Source: Fidelibacterota bacterium
GTDB lineage: Bacteria > Pseudomonadota > Alphaproteobacteria > Rhodospirillales > Rhodospirillaceae
Direction of reading: 5' to 3'
Assembly: GCA_947476275.1 (NCBI GenBank)
Contig: CANJPQ010000012.1
Location: forward strand, 62,001-126,000
DNA length: 64,000 nt
The first letter of the stretch is position 1. Each line of letters begins with the position of its first letter. The position numbers were made by a program, and so were the translations under genes. The notes under the pieces are model-generated. The model worked only from the letters and a program-made list of their open reading frames with translations. It was not told the DNA's origin and searched no databases. This document shows, in pieces, positions 1 through 8,446 of the stretch.

Positions 1-1237
1 CCGGAAGCAGGAAAAAATGGAAGCTGCGCGCGCGCTGCTGCCGCGCAGTCCGGACCGTGGTCCACGGCCGGACCTAATGTGGAAGGAGCGCGCCCTTCTG
101 GCGCGCGATGCGCTCAACGCCGGGCTGATCAGTGAAGCGTACAGCATCGCCAAGAATCACGGAGAACTCGACGCCGGCGGCGGCCTGGCGGATGCGGAGT
201 GGCTGGCAGGATGGATCGCGCTGCGCTTCTTGAAGGACGGCGAAACTGCGCTGGCGCATTTCGAGAAGGTCTACGACACCGTACAGATCCCGGCGAACGT
301 CGCCCGCGGCGCTTATTGGACCGGGCGCGCCGCCGAACACCTGGGCCGCAAGGATATCGCCGACGACTGGTATCGCCGCGCCGCCACGTACATCACCACC
401 TACTACGGCCAGCTCGCGCTCAGCCGGATCAAGAGCGAACCGATTCCCGCGCTGTCCGACGACCCGATCCCCACGGTGGAGGATCGCAACAATTTCGAGG
501 ATCGCGAACTCACCAAGGCGATGCGCGCGCTTGGCGACGTCCATAACAAGACCTATTTGCGCGCCTTCGTCCTCGCCGCGGCTGACTCATCGGACGACGT
601 CACACAACGCCATCTCGCCGCCGAATTCGCCGACCGCATGGGCCATCCGGAATGGGGCGTGTCCCTTGCACGCGAAGCCGCGCGGGACGGTATCCCGCTT
701 CTCACGTACGGATACCCCATGCCCGCCTATACCGTGCCCGCGTCGCCGGAACGCGCCTTCGTGCTCGGGATCACGCGCCAGGAAAGCAACTTCGACCCCA
801 ACGCGCTCAGCAGCGCCGGTGCGCTCGGGCTCATGCAACTGATGCCGCCGACCGCCAAGGCAGTGGCGAAGAAGGAAGGCGTGAAGTACGTGCAAGGACG
901 CCTGACCTCCGACCCGTCGTACAACCTCACCCTCGGCTCCGCATTCCTGCGCTCGCTGGTCGATAACTTCGACGGCTCATATGTCATGGCCGCTGCGGCC
1001 TACAACGCCGGTCCCGGCCGGGTGCGCCAATGGGTGCGCCAATACGGCGACCCGCGCGATGGCCAGACCGATCCGGTGGATTGGGTGGAACTCATTCCGT
1101 TTTCGGAAACGCGCGGCTACGTCCAACGCGTGATGGAGAACGTGATGATCTATCGCGCAAAACTCGCCAAGACCCGCGTCATCAGCGGTACGCTCGAAAC
1201 CGAACTGGTGCGCGCGAAGCCCGACGTGAAGGGCTGA
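1..1237 (+). CDS. slt: Soluble lytic murein transglycosylase, 5' end outside window
   Basis: Predicted periplasmic enzyme that cleaves the MurNAc-GlcNAc bond of peptidoglycan to leave 1,6-anhydro ends. The frame is open to the window edge (the residues before the Met at 17 read RKQEK), so only the C-terminal ~411 residues are present. Helical TPR/superhelix-like repeats (about residues 1-230 from that Met) precede an SLT domain. The motif TRQESNFDPNALSSAGALGL contains the catalytic Glu at residue 256, followed by MQLMPPTAK and AAAYNAGPGRV, all typical of the family. It converges on the bactofilin gene, with a repeat element and a terminator hairpin between. Family assignment is firm. The signal peptide cannot be seen. 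Confidence 0.93.
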   Translation, partial: RKQEKMEAARALLPRSPDRGPRPDLMWKERALLARDALNAGLISEAYSIAKNHGELDAGGGLADAEWLAGWIALRFLKDGETALAHFEKVYDTVQIPANVARGAYWTGRAAEHLGRKDIADDWYRRAATYITTYYGQLALSRIKSEPIPALSDDPIPTVEDRNNFEDRELTKAMRALGDVHNKTYLRAFVLAAADSSDDVTQRHLAAEFADRMGHPEWGVSLAREAARDGIPLLTYGYPMPAYTVPASPERAFVLGITRQESNFDPNALSSAGALGLMQLMPPTAKAVAKKEGVKYVQGRLTSDPSYNLTLGSAFLRSLVDNFDGSYVMAAAAYNAGPGRVRQWVRQYGDPRDGQTDPVDWVELIPFSETRGYVQRVMENVMIYRAKLAKTRVISGTLETELVRAKPDVKG

Positions 1238-1263
1238 AGCACAGCCGTCCCTCCCGCACGGTC

Positions 1264-1395
1264 GTCATCCCGGATAAGGCGCGGCAGCGCCGCAGTCCGG
1301 GATCCACTCCTCAAAGCGCACGAGCCGTGCGATCCGATTGGACGGGTGCACGCCGATGCGTGGACCCGGGCCTCGCTTTGCTCGCCCGGGATGAC
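1264..1395. repeat. Palindromic intergenic element, copy A (132 bp)
   Basis: Bounded by inverted GTCATCCCGG (1264-1273) and CCGGGATGAC (1386-1395). The left half folds as ATCCCGGA/TCCGGGAT around a GGCGC/GCGCC core. The right half folds as CCCGGGC/GCCCGGG around CTCGCTTTGCT. A second copy with the same two-hairpin plan lies between lpd and lipA. It resembles the small noncoding palindromic repeats common in alphaproteobacterial intergenic regions. Confidence 0.75.
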
Positions 1396-1436
1396 AGACA
1401 CAGAAGGACACACTGCCGAGTCTTCTCCGAACAGCA

Positions 1437-1462
1437 AAACGGCCGGACTGTGCCGGCCGTTT
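1437..1462 (-). terminator. Rho-independent terminator, likely for bactofilin gene (bidirectional)
   Basis: A 10-bp perfect stem, AAACGGCCGG (1437-1446) with CCGGCCGTTT (1453-1462), and a 6-nt loop. On the minus strand the stem is followed by a short T run, placing it 24 nt past the bactofilin stop codon. The flanking A/T on both sides would let it also serve the converging transglycosylase transcript. Confidence 0.75.
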
Positions 1463-1485
1463 ACGCAGAATTCTGTCGAAGCCTC

Positions 1486-1959
1486 TTAGCCGACCGCGAG
1501 GGCGGTCTTTGGCTGCACACCGTTGGCGAGGCGCGTCGTGCTGTCGGGGCGGCGCACTTCAAGCATCGGCGTATTGCTGCCGCTGTCGGTGATGCGCTTG
1601 CAGTGGCCTTCCATGTAGGCACCCGGTTCGATCGCGAGGCTCTCGTGCTCAACGTCGCCGGCCATGCGGGCCGTCGACGCGAGGAACACGCTCTTCGCGC
1701 GCACCATACCTTTGATCGCACCATGCATGCGGATGGTTTGGGCGTTCACCACGCCGGTGACCTGGCCCTTGATGCCGACAATCAGCACTTTGCAGCGGAT
1801 GTCGCCGTGAACGTTGCCATCCACCTGGATCTCGCCCGAGGAAACGAGATTCCCCTCAATGTTCAAGTCCGCGCTGATAATCGAGGGCACCGACTTGTTT
1901 ACCTCTACCTTAGAAGGGTCGATCGCTTGCGGGGTGGCGTTACTAGCCCTTGAAAACAT
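1486..1959 (-). CDS. Bactofilin (polymer-forming cytoskeletal protein)
   Basis: 157-residue protein matching the bactofilin (formerly DUF583) family: a central right-handed beta-helix core (about residues 25-130) of short turns such as IEGNLVSSGEIQVDGNVHGD and VRAKSVFLASTARMAGDVEHES, with disordered N- and C-terminal tails. Bactofilins polymerise without nucleotide under the inner membrane and scaffold cell-wall enzymes. Its start codon lies 17 nt inside the upstream M23 peptidase gene, so the two are probably translationally coupled, which fits the known functional pairing of bactofilins with LytM endopeptidases. A terminator hairpin follows. Confidence 0.93.
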   Translation of the reverse strand: MFSRASNATPQAIDPSKVEVNKSVPSIISADLNIEGNLVSSGEIQVDGNVHGDIRCKVLIVGIKGQVTGVVNAQTIRMHGAIKGMVRAKSVFLASTARMAGDVEHESLAIEPGAYMEGHCKRITDSGSNTPMLEVRRPDSTTRLANGVQPKTALAVG

Positions 1960-3379
1960 CGCTGCCGGCCTTCAGGAATTTTAGCGGGTTTACCGGCTTG
2001 CCGTTGACCAGGACTTCATAGTGTACGTGCGGACCGGAACACCGGCCGCTGCACCCAAGCTGTCCGAGGACGGTGCCGCGAGAAACGTGATCGCCTTCCT
2101 TCACCATGATCCGGTTCATGTGACCAAACCGCGTCACGAGACCCATACCATGATCGATTTCAACCATTCGACCATAGCTGCCGTCCCAACCCTGGTAAAC
2201 CACTTTGCCTTCACCCGGGCTCAGGATCGTGGACTTGTAGGCCGACGTCATATCCAACCCAAGATGTTGTGCGAAGGAGCCCGTGAACGGGTCCTTACGC
2301 ACCCCAAAACTGGAGCTGATTTCGAACTGCTGCACCGGCGTGTCGAGCGGCAGCTTCTTGATGAGGCCCTGAAGGTCCGTCAAGCGATCCATCCGGGCGT
2401 TCAGCGCATCGAGCGATTCTTGTAACGGCGCTGCATTTTCCGGCGTCGCGTTCACCGGAACGAACGGGCCACCTTGCCCCTTGCTCTTCGAGTTCTTGAG
2501 GATCAGGTCGATATCGAGACCAGTGATGCTCAGCGACGACTCGATGTCGGAAATCTTGGTTTCCGCCACTTCCGAGAAGCGGTGATACAGCAGCAGCTGA
2601 TTGCTCTCCATCTCGCGGATTTGGCCTTCGAGTGCGGAGACTTTCTGATTGAGCGTCGAGCGATCGTTTACCGCGAGATCGCGCTCCAACACGACCTGCC
2701 GCAGTTCCAGGCCTTCCTGGGCAATGAACGGCGTGCGTTGATGATGGCCGACCACATCGACCATGGAATCTTCGAGCTCGCTCAATTCCGCGAGCAGGCT
2801 TTTGCGTTGCTCGTCGGCGTGGGTCCGGTTGAGCTTCGCTTGGCTCAGCACGAGGTCGACGCTATCGACGTCGCCGGACAGCGCGGCGGACGGATTGGTG
2901 AGAGCTTCCTTCGCGCGAGACTTCAGCTTGGCGACGAGGCTGGTCTTCTTCCCGCCGTCCTTGCCGTCTTGAAGCTTCGAATTGAGCAGCGCCGATTCCT
3001 TCTCGAGCATGCTCAACGATTGCGCATAGTTGACCTCGAGGTCCTTGGTCAGGTCTGCGACCCGTTCCTTATAAATGGAGACTTGGGCGAGCAGTTGCTC
3101 GTAGCCAACACGGGCGTCTTTGATTTCGGTGTTCTTGGCACGGATGCGCTCGCTGTGGCTCATGACGAGGCTGGAGCTGAGGAGCGTCCAACTGCCGAGC
3201 ACGACCGCGATCCCGACCAGCACGGCCTGGCGGTTGGTCGACAGCCGCAGGGTACGCATGCGTTCGCCCGAACGGACAATCAACTGCCGCTCCGGGAAGA
3301 AGCGCTTAAGCGTCTTCTGGACGCCGCTCAAATCGCGCGCGTGAGGATCGAATTTTGAAATCTGCTTACCTGAAAACAC
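1943..3379 (-). CDS. Membrane-anchored M23 (LytM) peptidoglycan endopeptidase, DUF5930-like N-terminus
   Basis: Predicted zinc metallopeptidase of the periplasmic side of the inner membrane. Order: short cytoplasmic segment containing FFPERQLIVRSGERMRTLRL, one transmembrane helix (about residues 51-73), a long coiled coil (about 75-310), and a C-terminal LytM domain. Zinc ligands are visible as QHLGLD (His372, Asp376) and PHVHYE (His451, His453). I chose the GTG at 3379 because a GGGGGTAGGGA ribosome-binding site precedes it. An ATG at 3484 would add 35 residues with no good RBS. The 3' end overlaps the bactofilin start, suggesting a two-gene cell-shape or division module. The gene is divergent from pgpA. 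Some related LytM coiled-coil proteins are inactive activators, but this one retains its ligands. Confidence 0.88.
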   Translation of the reverse strand: MFSGKQISKFDPHARDLSGVQKTLKRFFPERQLIVRSGERMRTLRLSTNRQAVLVGIAVVLGSWTLLSSSLVMSHSERIRAKNTEIKDARVGYEQLLAQVSIYKERVADLTKDLEVNYAQSLSMLEKESALLNSKLQDGKDGGKKTSLVAKLKSRAKEALTNPSAALSGDVDSVDLVLSQAKLNRTHADEQRKSLLAELSELEDSMVDVVGHHQRTPFIAQEGLELRQVVLERDLAVNDRSTLNQKVSALEGQIREMESNQLLLYHRFSEVAETKISDIESSLSITGLDIDLILKNSKSKGQGGPFVPVNATPENAAPLQESLDALNARMDRLTDLQGLIKKLPLDTPVQQFEISSSFGVRKDPFTGSFAQHLGLDMTSAYKSTILSPGEGKVVYQGWDGSYGRMVEIDHGMGLVTRFGHMNRIMVKEGDHVSRGTVLGQLGCSGRCSGPHVHYEVLVNGKPVNPLKFLKAGSDVFKG

Positions 3380-3711
3380 GCCGTCCCTACCCCCGATCGT
3401 GAGCTCGCATAGCTGGCCGTTGACGTCTTCTTCTTGTTCTCGGCCAAGGGCGACACACATACTCACGAACGGACGAACGCTCATGCGCTTGTCCGGTGCG
3501 CCGAATACGCGAAGACGCGCATACCCCCGGCCCCGGACGGTAGTCTGTGCCGCCCCTTATCCTGCACAGACTACCGACCAAATTCAAAGAGAAAGTAAAC
3601 TCCAGGAATAGTTAAAAAAACAGCAACTTAAAGGTGTTTTTTCACGCAGGCTTTGAGCATTTCACGAGCTACCTTAAGGTGTTCCGAAACCACCTCGTCC
3701 GAGCACCCCAT

Positions 3712-4275
3712 ATGGAAAATAAATTTTCGCGCCCCGACCCGTCCAAAGGTCCCTCGGACTGGGACTACGCCGAGGCCCCTTGGCGCCAAGGCCGCGGCTC
3801 GACTTATCGGTTTATGCTGCTGAGTTGGTTTGGCTGCGGCCTTTCCCCCAAAGCGCCGGGCACCGTGGGCTCCCTCGGCGCCTTACCGCTCGGCGTGGCG
3901 ATCCAACTGTTCTACGGGCAAGCCGCCCTCGGCATCTGTGCGGTCGCGCTGTTCTTTGCCGGCTGGGCCGTCGCGCGCGTCCATTTCGGCAGCGACGATA
4001 ACGTGAAGGACCCACAGTGGGTGGTGGTCGATGAAGCCGTCGGGCTTTGGATCGCGATGGCGGCGATGCCGCTGTCGTTTTACTCCGTGCCTCTGGCGTT
4101 CGGACTGTTCCGTTTGTTCGATATCAAGAAGCCTTGGCCGGTGAGTTGGGCCGACCGCTCCGTCGGCGGCGCGCTGGGCATAATGCTGGACGATCTCTTG
4201 GCCGGGTTGTATGCCGCTATCGGGGGGATCAGCGCGATTGCCGCCTTCCGCGCGATCTGGGCCGGAGTCCAATGA
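3712..4275 (+). CDS. pgpA: Phosphatidylglycerophosphatase A
   Basis: Inner-membrane enzyme that dephosphorylates phosphatidylglycerol phosphate to phosphatidylglycerol. The 187-residue protein has the family signature GCGLSPKAPGTVGSLGALPL (residues 41-60), several hydrophobic helices, a conserved WVVVDEAVG acidic motif and FRLFDIKKPWPVSWAD. I chose the ATG at 3712. The frame extends upstream to 3634, but those 26 residues do not look like the family. The stop codon overlaps the next start as ATGA, so pgpA and the downstream cinA-type gene form a coupled pair, an arrangement common in alphaproteobacteria. Confidence 0.93.
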   Translation: MENKFSRPDPSKGPSDWDYAEAPWRQGRGSTYRFMLLSWFGCGLSPKAPGTVGSLGALPLGVAIQLFYGQAALGICAVALFFAGWAVARVHFGSDDNVKDPQWVVVDEAVGLWIAMAAMPLSFYSVPLAFGLFRLFDIKKPWPVSWADRSVGGALGIMLDDLLAGLYAAIGGISAIAAFRAIWAGVQ

Positions 4276-4778
4276 CCGAACTGCCGACAGACCTGCTCGA
4301 CCTCGCGAAGGACGTACTCGTGGCGGCGAAGGCGGCCGACGCGCGGATCGTCACGGCGGAATCCTGCACCGGCGGCCTGATCTCCAGTTGCCTGACGGCC
4401 ATCGCCGGCTCATCGACCGTGATGGATGCAGGCTTCGTGACCTACTCGAATGATTCGAAGATCCGCCTGCTCGGCGTACCGCGCGACGCCATCGCCGAAC
4501 ACGGCGCTGTCAGCGACGTTGTCGCCGCCGCGATGGCGGAAGGCGCGCTCGCCCAAGCGGACGCGAATATCGCGATCTCCTGCACAGGTATCGCCGGCCC
4601 GGACGGGGGCACCAAGGACAAGCCCGTGGGGCTGGTGTTCCTCGCCCTCGCTCAAACCGATCAGGACGCTTCCGTGAAGCGCTACGTCTTCGCCGGTAAG
4701 CGTACGGACATCAGGCGCGCCACTGTCGCGGCAGCGCTGGAACTGCTGTTGGCGCGCTTAAAGACCGACGACTCTTAA
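4272..4778 (+). CDS. pncC: CinA C-terminal domain protein (NMN amidohydrolase, PncC type)
   Basis: 168-residue stand-alone CinA domain. PncC-type members deamidate nicotinamide mononucleotide to nicotinate mononucleotide in pyridine nucleotide salvage. Signature motifs are AESCTGG (residues 29-35, with the catalytic Ser), FVTYSNDSKIRLLGV and SCTGIAGPDGG. The N-terminal molybdopterin-binding/ADP-ribose pyrophosphatase half found in full-length CinA is absent, which is usual for alphaproteobacteria. The start is fixed by the ATGA overlap with pgpA. It converges with the START-domain gene, leaving 3 nt between stop codons. Confidence 0.92.
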   Translation: MTELPTDLLDLAKDVLVAAKAADARIVTAESCTGGLISSCLTAIAGSSTVMDAGFVTYSNDSKIRLLGVPRDAIAEHGAVSDVVAAAMAEGALAQADANIAISCTGIAGPDGGTKDKPVGLVFLALAQTDQDASVKRYVFAGKRTDIRRATVAAALELLLARLKTDDS

Positions 4779-4781
4779 GGC

Positions 4782-5228
4782 CTAAGACTGGGCGCTGGCG
4801 CTGTATAGCTTCTTCGCCCGCGCCTCGAAGGCGGCGACCATGCGCCGCACAGCTTCCTCGAACAACGCCCCGATCAGCGTCTGCAGCAGCGGGGAGCGAA
4901 ACTCAAAGCTCAGGAAAAATCCGAGTTCGCATCCGTTCGGCGCTGGGCGGAACGTCCATTCGTTGCGCAAGTGCTGGAATGGCCCCTTGAGGTAGCGCAC
5001 CTCGACACGCTCTGTCGGCGTCAGCACGACTTGGGAGGTGAACTGCTCCCGCACCATCTTGAACCCGACGGCAAGGTCTGCGGTGAACTCGGTCGGCGAT
5101 GGCCGACTTGCGATTCGGCAAGCCACGCACCACGGTAGGAACTGCGGGTATTTCTCCACATCCGCCACCAGCGCGAACATCTGTTCCGGGGTGTAGGGCA
5201 GGACGCGGGTCTCGCGGTGCTCAGGCAT
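4782..5228 (-). CDS. RatA/COQ10-like START-domain protein
   Basis: 148-residue SRPBCC/START-fold protein. Recognisable family segments are the N-terminal RVLPYTPEQMFALVADVEKYPQFLPWC, the central LKGPFQHLRNEWTFRP and the C-terminal FEEAVRRMVAAFEARAKKLY helix. Relatives are annotated either as RatA (ribosome-association toxin, from E. coli) or as coenzyme Q-binding COQ10 homologues. In alphaproteobacteria this gene usually sits near lipA, consistent with a ubiquinone-related role. No RatB-like partner is adjacent, so a toxin role is not supported here. Confidence 0.88.
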   Translation of the reverse strand: MPEHRETRVLPYTPEQMFALVADVEKYPQFLPWCVACRIASRPSPTEFTADLAVGFKMVREQFTSQVVLTPTERVEVRYLKGPFQHLRNEWTFRPAPNGCELGFFLSFEFRSPLLQTLIGALFEEAVRRMVAAFEARAKKLYSASAQS

Positions 5229-5302
5229 CGTTAGGCTTTTCCGATTGCGCGGCTCGTGAGATACCCGCTTTCACCCGTTCCCCGCAATATGCCGGAAGCC
5301 AG

Positions 5303-5764
5303 ATGCTTGATCGCCTAAAGACCCTTCTGAGCGGCACGGCACCGCGTAGCGACGCCGGTGACTTACGCACCGCCGTCGCGGCCCTCCTGGTGGAGGCCGC
5401 CTGGTCCGCGGGCGGATTCGGCCCGGACGAGCGCGCAACCGTCACCCGCCTGCTGCAGGAACGGTTCGGCCTTACGGCTGCCGATGCCGCTCAATTGCTG
5501 GAGGCAGGCGACAAAGCAGGCCGCAACACCGTCAACATGTTCCGCTTCACCCGCGACGTCCTTAACGGGATGGAACCCGAACAGCGCGTGGAGATGGTCG
5601 AGATGCTGTGGGACGTCGCCTACGCCGACGGCCACCTGGATTCGGAGGAAGAACGTCTGATCGCGAAGGTGGCCGGCCTGCTCTATGTTTCCCCGGGTGA
5701 GCGCAACGCCGCAAAGCGCCGCGCCATGGCCCGGGCAAACATAGGCTCGGGAAGTATCGCCTAG
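5303..5764 (+). CDS. TerB family (tellurite resistance-like) protein
   Basis: 153-residue all-helical acidic protein with the TerB-like pattern: AAWSAGGFGPDERATVTRLL (about residues 33-52), MFRFTRDVLNGMEPEQRVEMVEMLW and AYADGHLDSEEERLIAKVAGLL. These acidic AxxDGxxxxxE motifs are thought to bind metal in TerB. The ATG at 5303 is preceded by GGAAG. The longer open frame upstream overlaps the divergent START gene and is not credible. The last 4 nt overlap the end of the convergent azoR gene. No other ter genes are nearby, so tellurite resistance itself is not implied. Confidence 0.87.
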   Translation: MLDRLKTLLSGTAPRSDAGDLRTAVAALLVEAAWSAGGFGPDERATVTRLLQERFGLTAADAAQLLEAGDKAGRNTVNMFRFTRDVLNGMEPEQRVEMVEMLWDVAYADGHLDSEEERLIAKVAGLLYVSPGERNAAKRRAMARANIGSGSIA

Positions 5765-6378
5765 GCGGCTTTAGCGATCGACGAAAGCTCGGCGATCGCC
5801 GTGCGCGCCGCCGCCAAGCCCTTTGCGGCCGGCTCAGCGCCCATCGCGAGGCCTTCCGCGTTCACGAACTTCACGTCGGTCAAGCCGAGGAACCCGAGCA
5901 CAACACGCAGATAGGGTTCGACGAAGTCGGACGGCTGCCCGGCGTGGATGCCGCCGCGCGCGGAGACCACATAGACCTTCTTGTTGGTCAACAGACCGAC
6001 CGGCCCGGTCTCGGTGTAGCGGAACGTGCGACCGGCACGGGCGAGATGGTCGATCCATGCCTTCAGCGCCGAGGGGATCGAGAAGTTATACATTGGGGCC
6101 GCGATGACGATGGTAACCGCAGCTTCCACCTGGGCGATGATGCCGTCGGCGTAGTCGACCCTCGCCTGCTCGTCGGTGGTGCGGTCCTGCGTGGGCTTGC
6201 CCAAGGCGCCGATGGTTTCCAGCGACAAGTGCGGTGCGTTGTCGACCGTCAATTCGCGTGTGACGACCTGCGCGCCCGGATGCGCGCTACGCCACTTGGC
6301 GACAAGTTCGTCGGCCAATTCGCGGGACTTCGAGTTCTGGCCCAGGATGCTGGAGGTCACGAACAGAAGGGATGACAT
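5761..6378 (-). CDS. azoR: FMN-dependent NADH:quinone oxidoreductase / azoreductase
   Basis: 205-residue flavodoxin-fold enzyme of the AzoR family, which uses FMN and NADH to reduce quinones and azo compounds in the cytoplasm. Visible features are the N-terminal phosphate loop region VTSSILGQNSKSRELADELV (residues 7-26), the FMN-contacting PMYNFSIPSALKAWIDHLAR, the FRYTETGPVGLL segment and ARGGIH. Length matches the family (about 200). It is transcribed away from a LysR-type regulator gene across a 119-bp spacer, the standard geometry for LysR-controlled oxidoreductases. Confidence 0.93.
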   Translation of the reverse strand: MSSLLFVTSSILGQNSKSRELADELVAKWRSAHPGAQVVTRELTVDNAPHLSLETIGALGKPTQDRTTDEQARVDYADGIIAQVEAAVTIVIAAPMYNFSIPSALKAWIDHLARAGRTFRYTETGPVGLLTNKKVYVVSARGGIHAGQPSDFVEPYLRVVLGFLGLTDVKFVNAEGLAMGAEPAAKGLAAARTAIAELSSIAKAA

Positions 6379-6497
6379 GGCAGGACTCCGTGATGTGTGA
6401 GGACGCTTGGTCTGCGTCTATGCATGCAAAGATGACCCCTCCCCTTTCATTCGATAAGACGGCATAATTCGCATGTACTATTCTGGAATGCCGAACA
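6379..6497. promoter_or_regulatory. Divergent azoR/LysR control region
   Basis: 119-bp spacer between azoR (minus) and the LysR-type gene (plus). It is more AT-rich than the flanking genes and contains the 8-bp palindrome TGCATGCA (6421-6428) and the near-repeat pair CATAATTCGCATG. A LysR T-N11-A operator is expected here, but I could not single one out with confidence. Confidence 0.45.
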
Positions 6498-7418
6498 ATG
6501 CGAAAGATCGCCCTCACAGAGATGGATTCCTTCGTGGCCGTGGCGCAGCGCGCCAGCTTCGCCAAGGCCGCCGCCCAGCTAGGCATGTCGCGGTCGTCCC
6601 TGAGCGAAAGCGTCCGCACGCTCGAAGAACGCCTGGGCGTGCGCCTGCTCAATCGCACCACCCGAAGCGTCTCCCTCACCCAGGCCGGGGAACGGCTCCT
6701 CGCGCGGCTGCAGCCGGTGCTGGACGACGTGAATGCCGCCTTGGAATCCGTCGGTTCATTTCGTGACCGGCCCACCGGCACGTTGCGCATAACCGTCGCG
6801 CCGCCGGCGGTGAAGATGGTCGTTGAGCCGGTGCTCGCCCGCTTCCTCGCCGCCTACCCGGACGTGTCGGTCGAGGTGTCGTCGGACAGTGCGTTGGTCA
6901 ACATCATTACCGAACGCTATGACGCCGGGATCCGTCTGGGCGAGCGAGTCGAGAAGGACATGATCGCCTTGCGCCTGACCAAGCGCGCGCGGCCTATGGT
7001 GGTCGGCGCACCGTCCTATGTGAAGAAGCACGGCCGCCCCGAAAAGCCGGACGAACTGAAAAGCCACAACTGCATCCGTGCGCGCTTCCCGAGCGGCGCG
7101 CTCTTGGAATGGCAGTTCGCCCGCGGCGCCAAACCGTATCAGGTCACTGTGCAAGGAAATGTTATCGCCAACACACAAGAACTTATCCTGCAGGCCGCGC
7201 TGGACGGCATCGGCCTCGCTCACGTCATGCAGGACGAGGCAGCACCGCATATCAAGGCCAAGCGCCTGATTCCGTTGCTGGAAGACTGGGCTCTGCCGGG
7301 GCCGGACTTCTCGCTGTACTATCCGAGCCGGCGCTATACACCGCTGGTCCTACAAGCCTTCATCGACTTCCTGCGCAAGGACGGCCTGCTCGTCGGCGGC
7401 CGCCACTCCAACAGCTGA
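6498..7418 (+). CDS. LysR-family transcriptional regulator
   Basis: 306 residues. The N-terminal winged helix-turn-helix spans about residues 5-65 (FVAVAQRASFAKAAAQLGMS, then LEERLGVRLLNRTTRSVSLT). A linker helix and a periplasmic-binding-protein-like effector domain (about 90-295) follow. It belongs to the large group that regulates adjacent divergent oxidoreductases, so the likely target is azoR and perhaps itself. The hydrolase gene follows 79 nt downstream on the same strand. The effector cannot be predicted. Confidence 0.93.
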   Translation: MRKIALTEMDSFVAVAQRASFAKAAAQLGMSRSSLSESVRTLEERLGVRLLNRTTRSVSLTQAGERLLARLQPVLDDVNAALESVGSFRDRPTGTLRITVAPPAVKMVVEPVLARFLAAYPDVSVEVSSDSALVNIITERYDAGIRLGERVEKDMIALRLTKRARPMVVGAPSYVKKHGRPEKPDELKSHNCIRARFPSGALLEWQFARGAKPYQVTVQGNVIANTQELILQAALDGIGLAHVMQDEAAPHIKAKRLIPLLEDWALPGPDFSLYYPSRRYTPLVLQAFIDFLRKDGLLVGGRHSNS

Positions 7419-7497
7419 AGACCCGCGAGAACACCCGTGCATCCTGCGCGCAAGAAAGGCATGCTCGCAGGAGTGATCACGAACGGGAGGATTTACG

Positions 7498-8439
7498 ATG
7501 GCGCGTGGGATGAGTGGAATGGCCCTTGGGGCACTGACAGCCGTGGCGCTGGCGATGCCGGCATTCGCGGCAGACAGTGCGCCGAAACTCCGGCACGGCT
7601 ACGTCGACGATCGCTTCGGCCAACTGCACTACAGCATCGCGCAACCCGCCGGCGGCAGCTCCAAGACTCCCATCGTCCTGCTGCATCAGTCGCCGAACTC
7701 CTCCGTCGAATACGATGCGCTCGTTGTTGAACTCGGCAAGGACCGCACGGCGATTGCGTTCGACACCCCGGGCCACGGCGGCTCCGATGGGCCGATGACC
7801 CAGCCGAAACTCGAGGACTACGCCGCGGCGATTGCCGAAGGCCTAAAGAACATGGGCTACGGCGATACCAAGCCGGTCGATATCTTCGGCAACCACACCG
7901 GCTCGCGCACCGCCACCGAGGTCGCGGTGGGCAATCCGAAAATGATTCGCCACGTGATTTTGGGCCTGTCGCCCTACGCGCTGGTCGATGACTCCCTCTC
8001 GATGAAGCTCCTGGCCGAAGTGCCGCATCCGAAATCGGGCAAGGCCATGCTCGAACGCGTCTGCAAGTCGCTGGATAGTCGCGCCGAAACCGAGGAAAAG
8101 ACCGGCCTGAAGGATCCGATCTGGGTGAACATCGCCGTGGACTCCATGCGCCACAACGTCCGCCAGGAATTCGGCCACGCCGCCGCGTTTGAATACGGCC
8201 CCCGTTTCAAGCAGCGTCTCCTGGGTCTGACGCAACCTGTGTTGATGCTCGCCATCGACGATCCGCGCGACAACTACCAGGGCGGCACCACCGCCATCGG
8301 CATGTGCCAAAAGCTCAAGCCGCAGCTCACCAAGTCGCCGCGGGTCGACATTCTCGCCAACGATTTCCATAACGACGCCTTCTACGCCCGCGCCAAGGAC
8401 GTCGCGGACGGCTTCCGGAAATTCGTCGACGCGAAATAG
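7498..8439 (+). CDS. Exported alpha/beta hydrolase-fold protein with GNHTG nucleophile elbow
   Basis: 313 residues with a signal peptide (residues 1-25, cleavage after AFA). The alpha/beta-hydrolase core shows an HQSP oxyanion-type loop (63-66), DTPGHGGSDGP (89-99), a nucleophile elbow DIFGNHTGSRTATE (128-141), DDPRDNY and a late His (DFHND, His291). The elbow reads G-N-H-T-G where serine hydrolases have G-x-S-x-G, so the usual Ser position is His133, followed by Thr134. Catalytic competence and substrate are therefore uncertain. A strong GGGAGGA RBS precedes the ATG. It may be co-expressed with the LysR gene. Confidence 0.82.
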   Translation: MARGMSGMALGALTAVALAMPAFAADSAPKLRHGYVDDRFGQLHYSIAQPAGGSSKTPIVLLHQSPNSSVEYDALVVELGKDRTAIAFDTPGHGGSDGPMTQPKLEDYAAAIAEGLKNMGYGDTKPVDIFGNHTGSRTATEVAVGNPKMIRHVILGLSPYALVDDSLSMKLLAEVPHPKSGKAMLERVCKSLDSRAETEEKTGLKDPIWVNIAVDSMRHNVRQEFGHAAAFEYGPRFKQRLLGLTQPVLMLAIDDPRDNYQGGTTAIGMCQKLKPQLTKSPRVDILANDFHNDAFYARAKDVADGFRKFVDAK

Positions 8440-8446
8440 TGACAAA

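Noticed and set aside
4782-5228. RatA toxin of a toxin-antitoxin module
   Set aside because: No RatB-like partner is adjacent, and alphaproteobacterial relatives are better read as COQ10/START lipid-binding proteins.
5303-5764. Tellurite resistance locus
   Set aside because: A lone TerB-like gene with no other ter genes does not support that phenotype.
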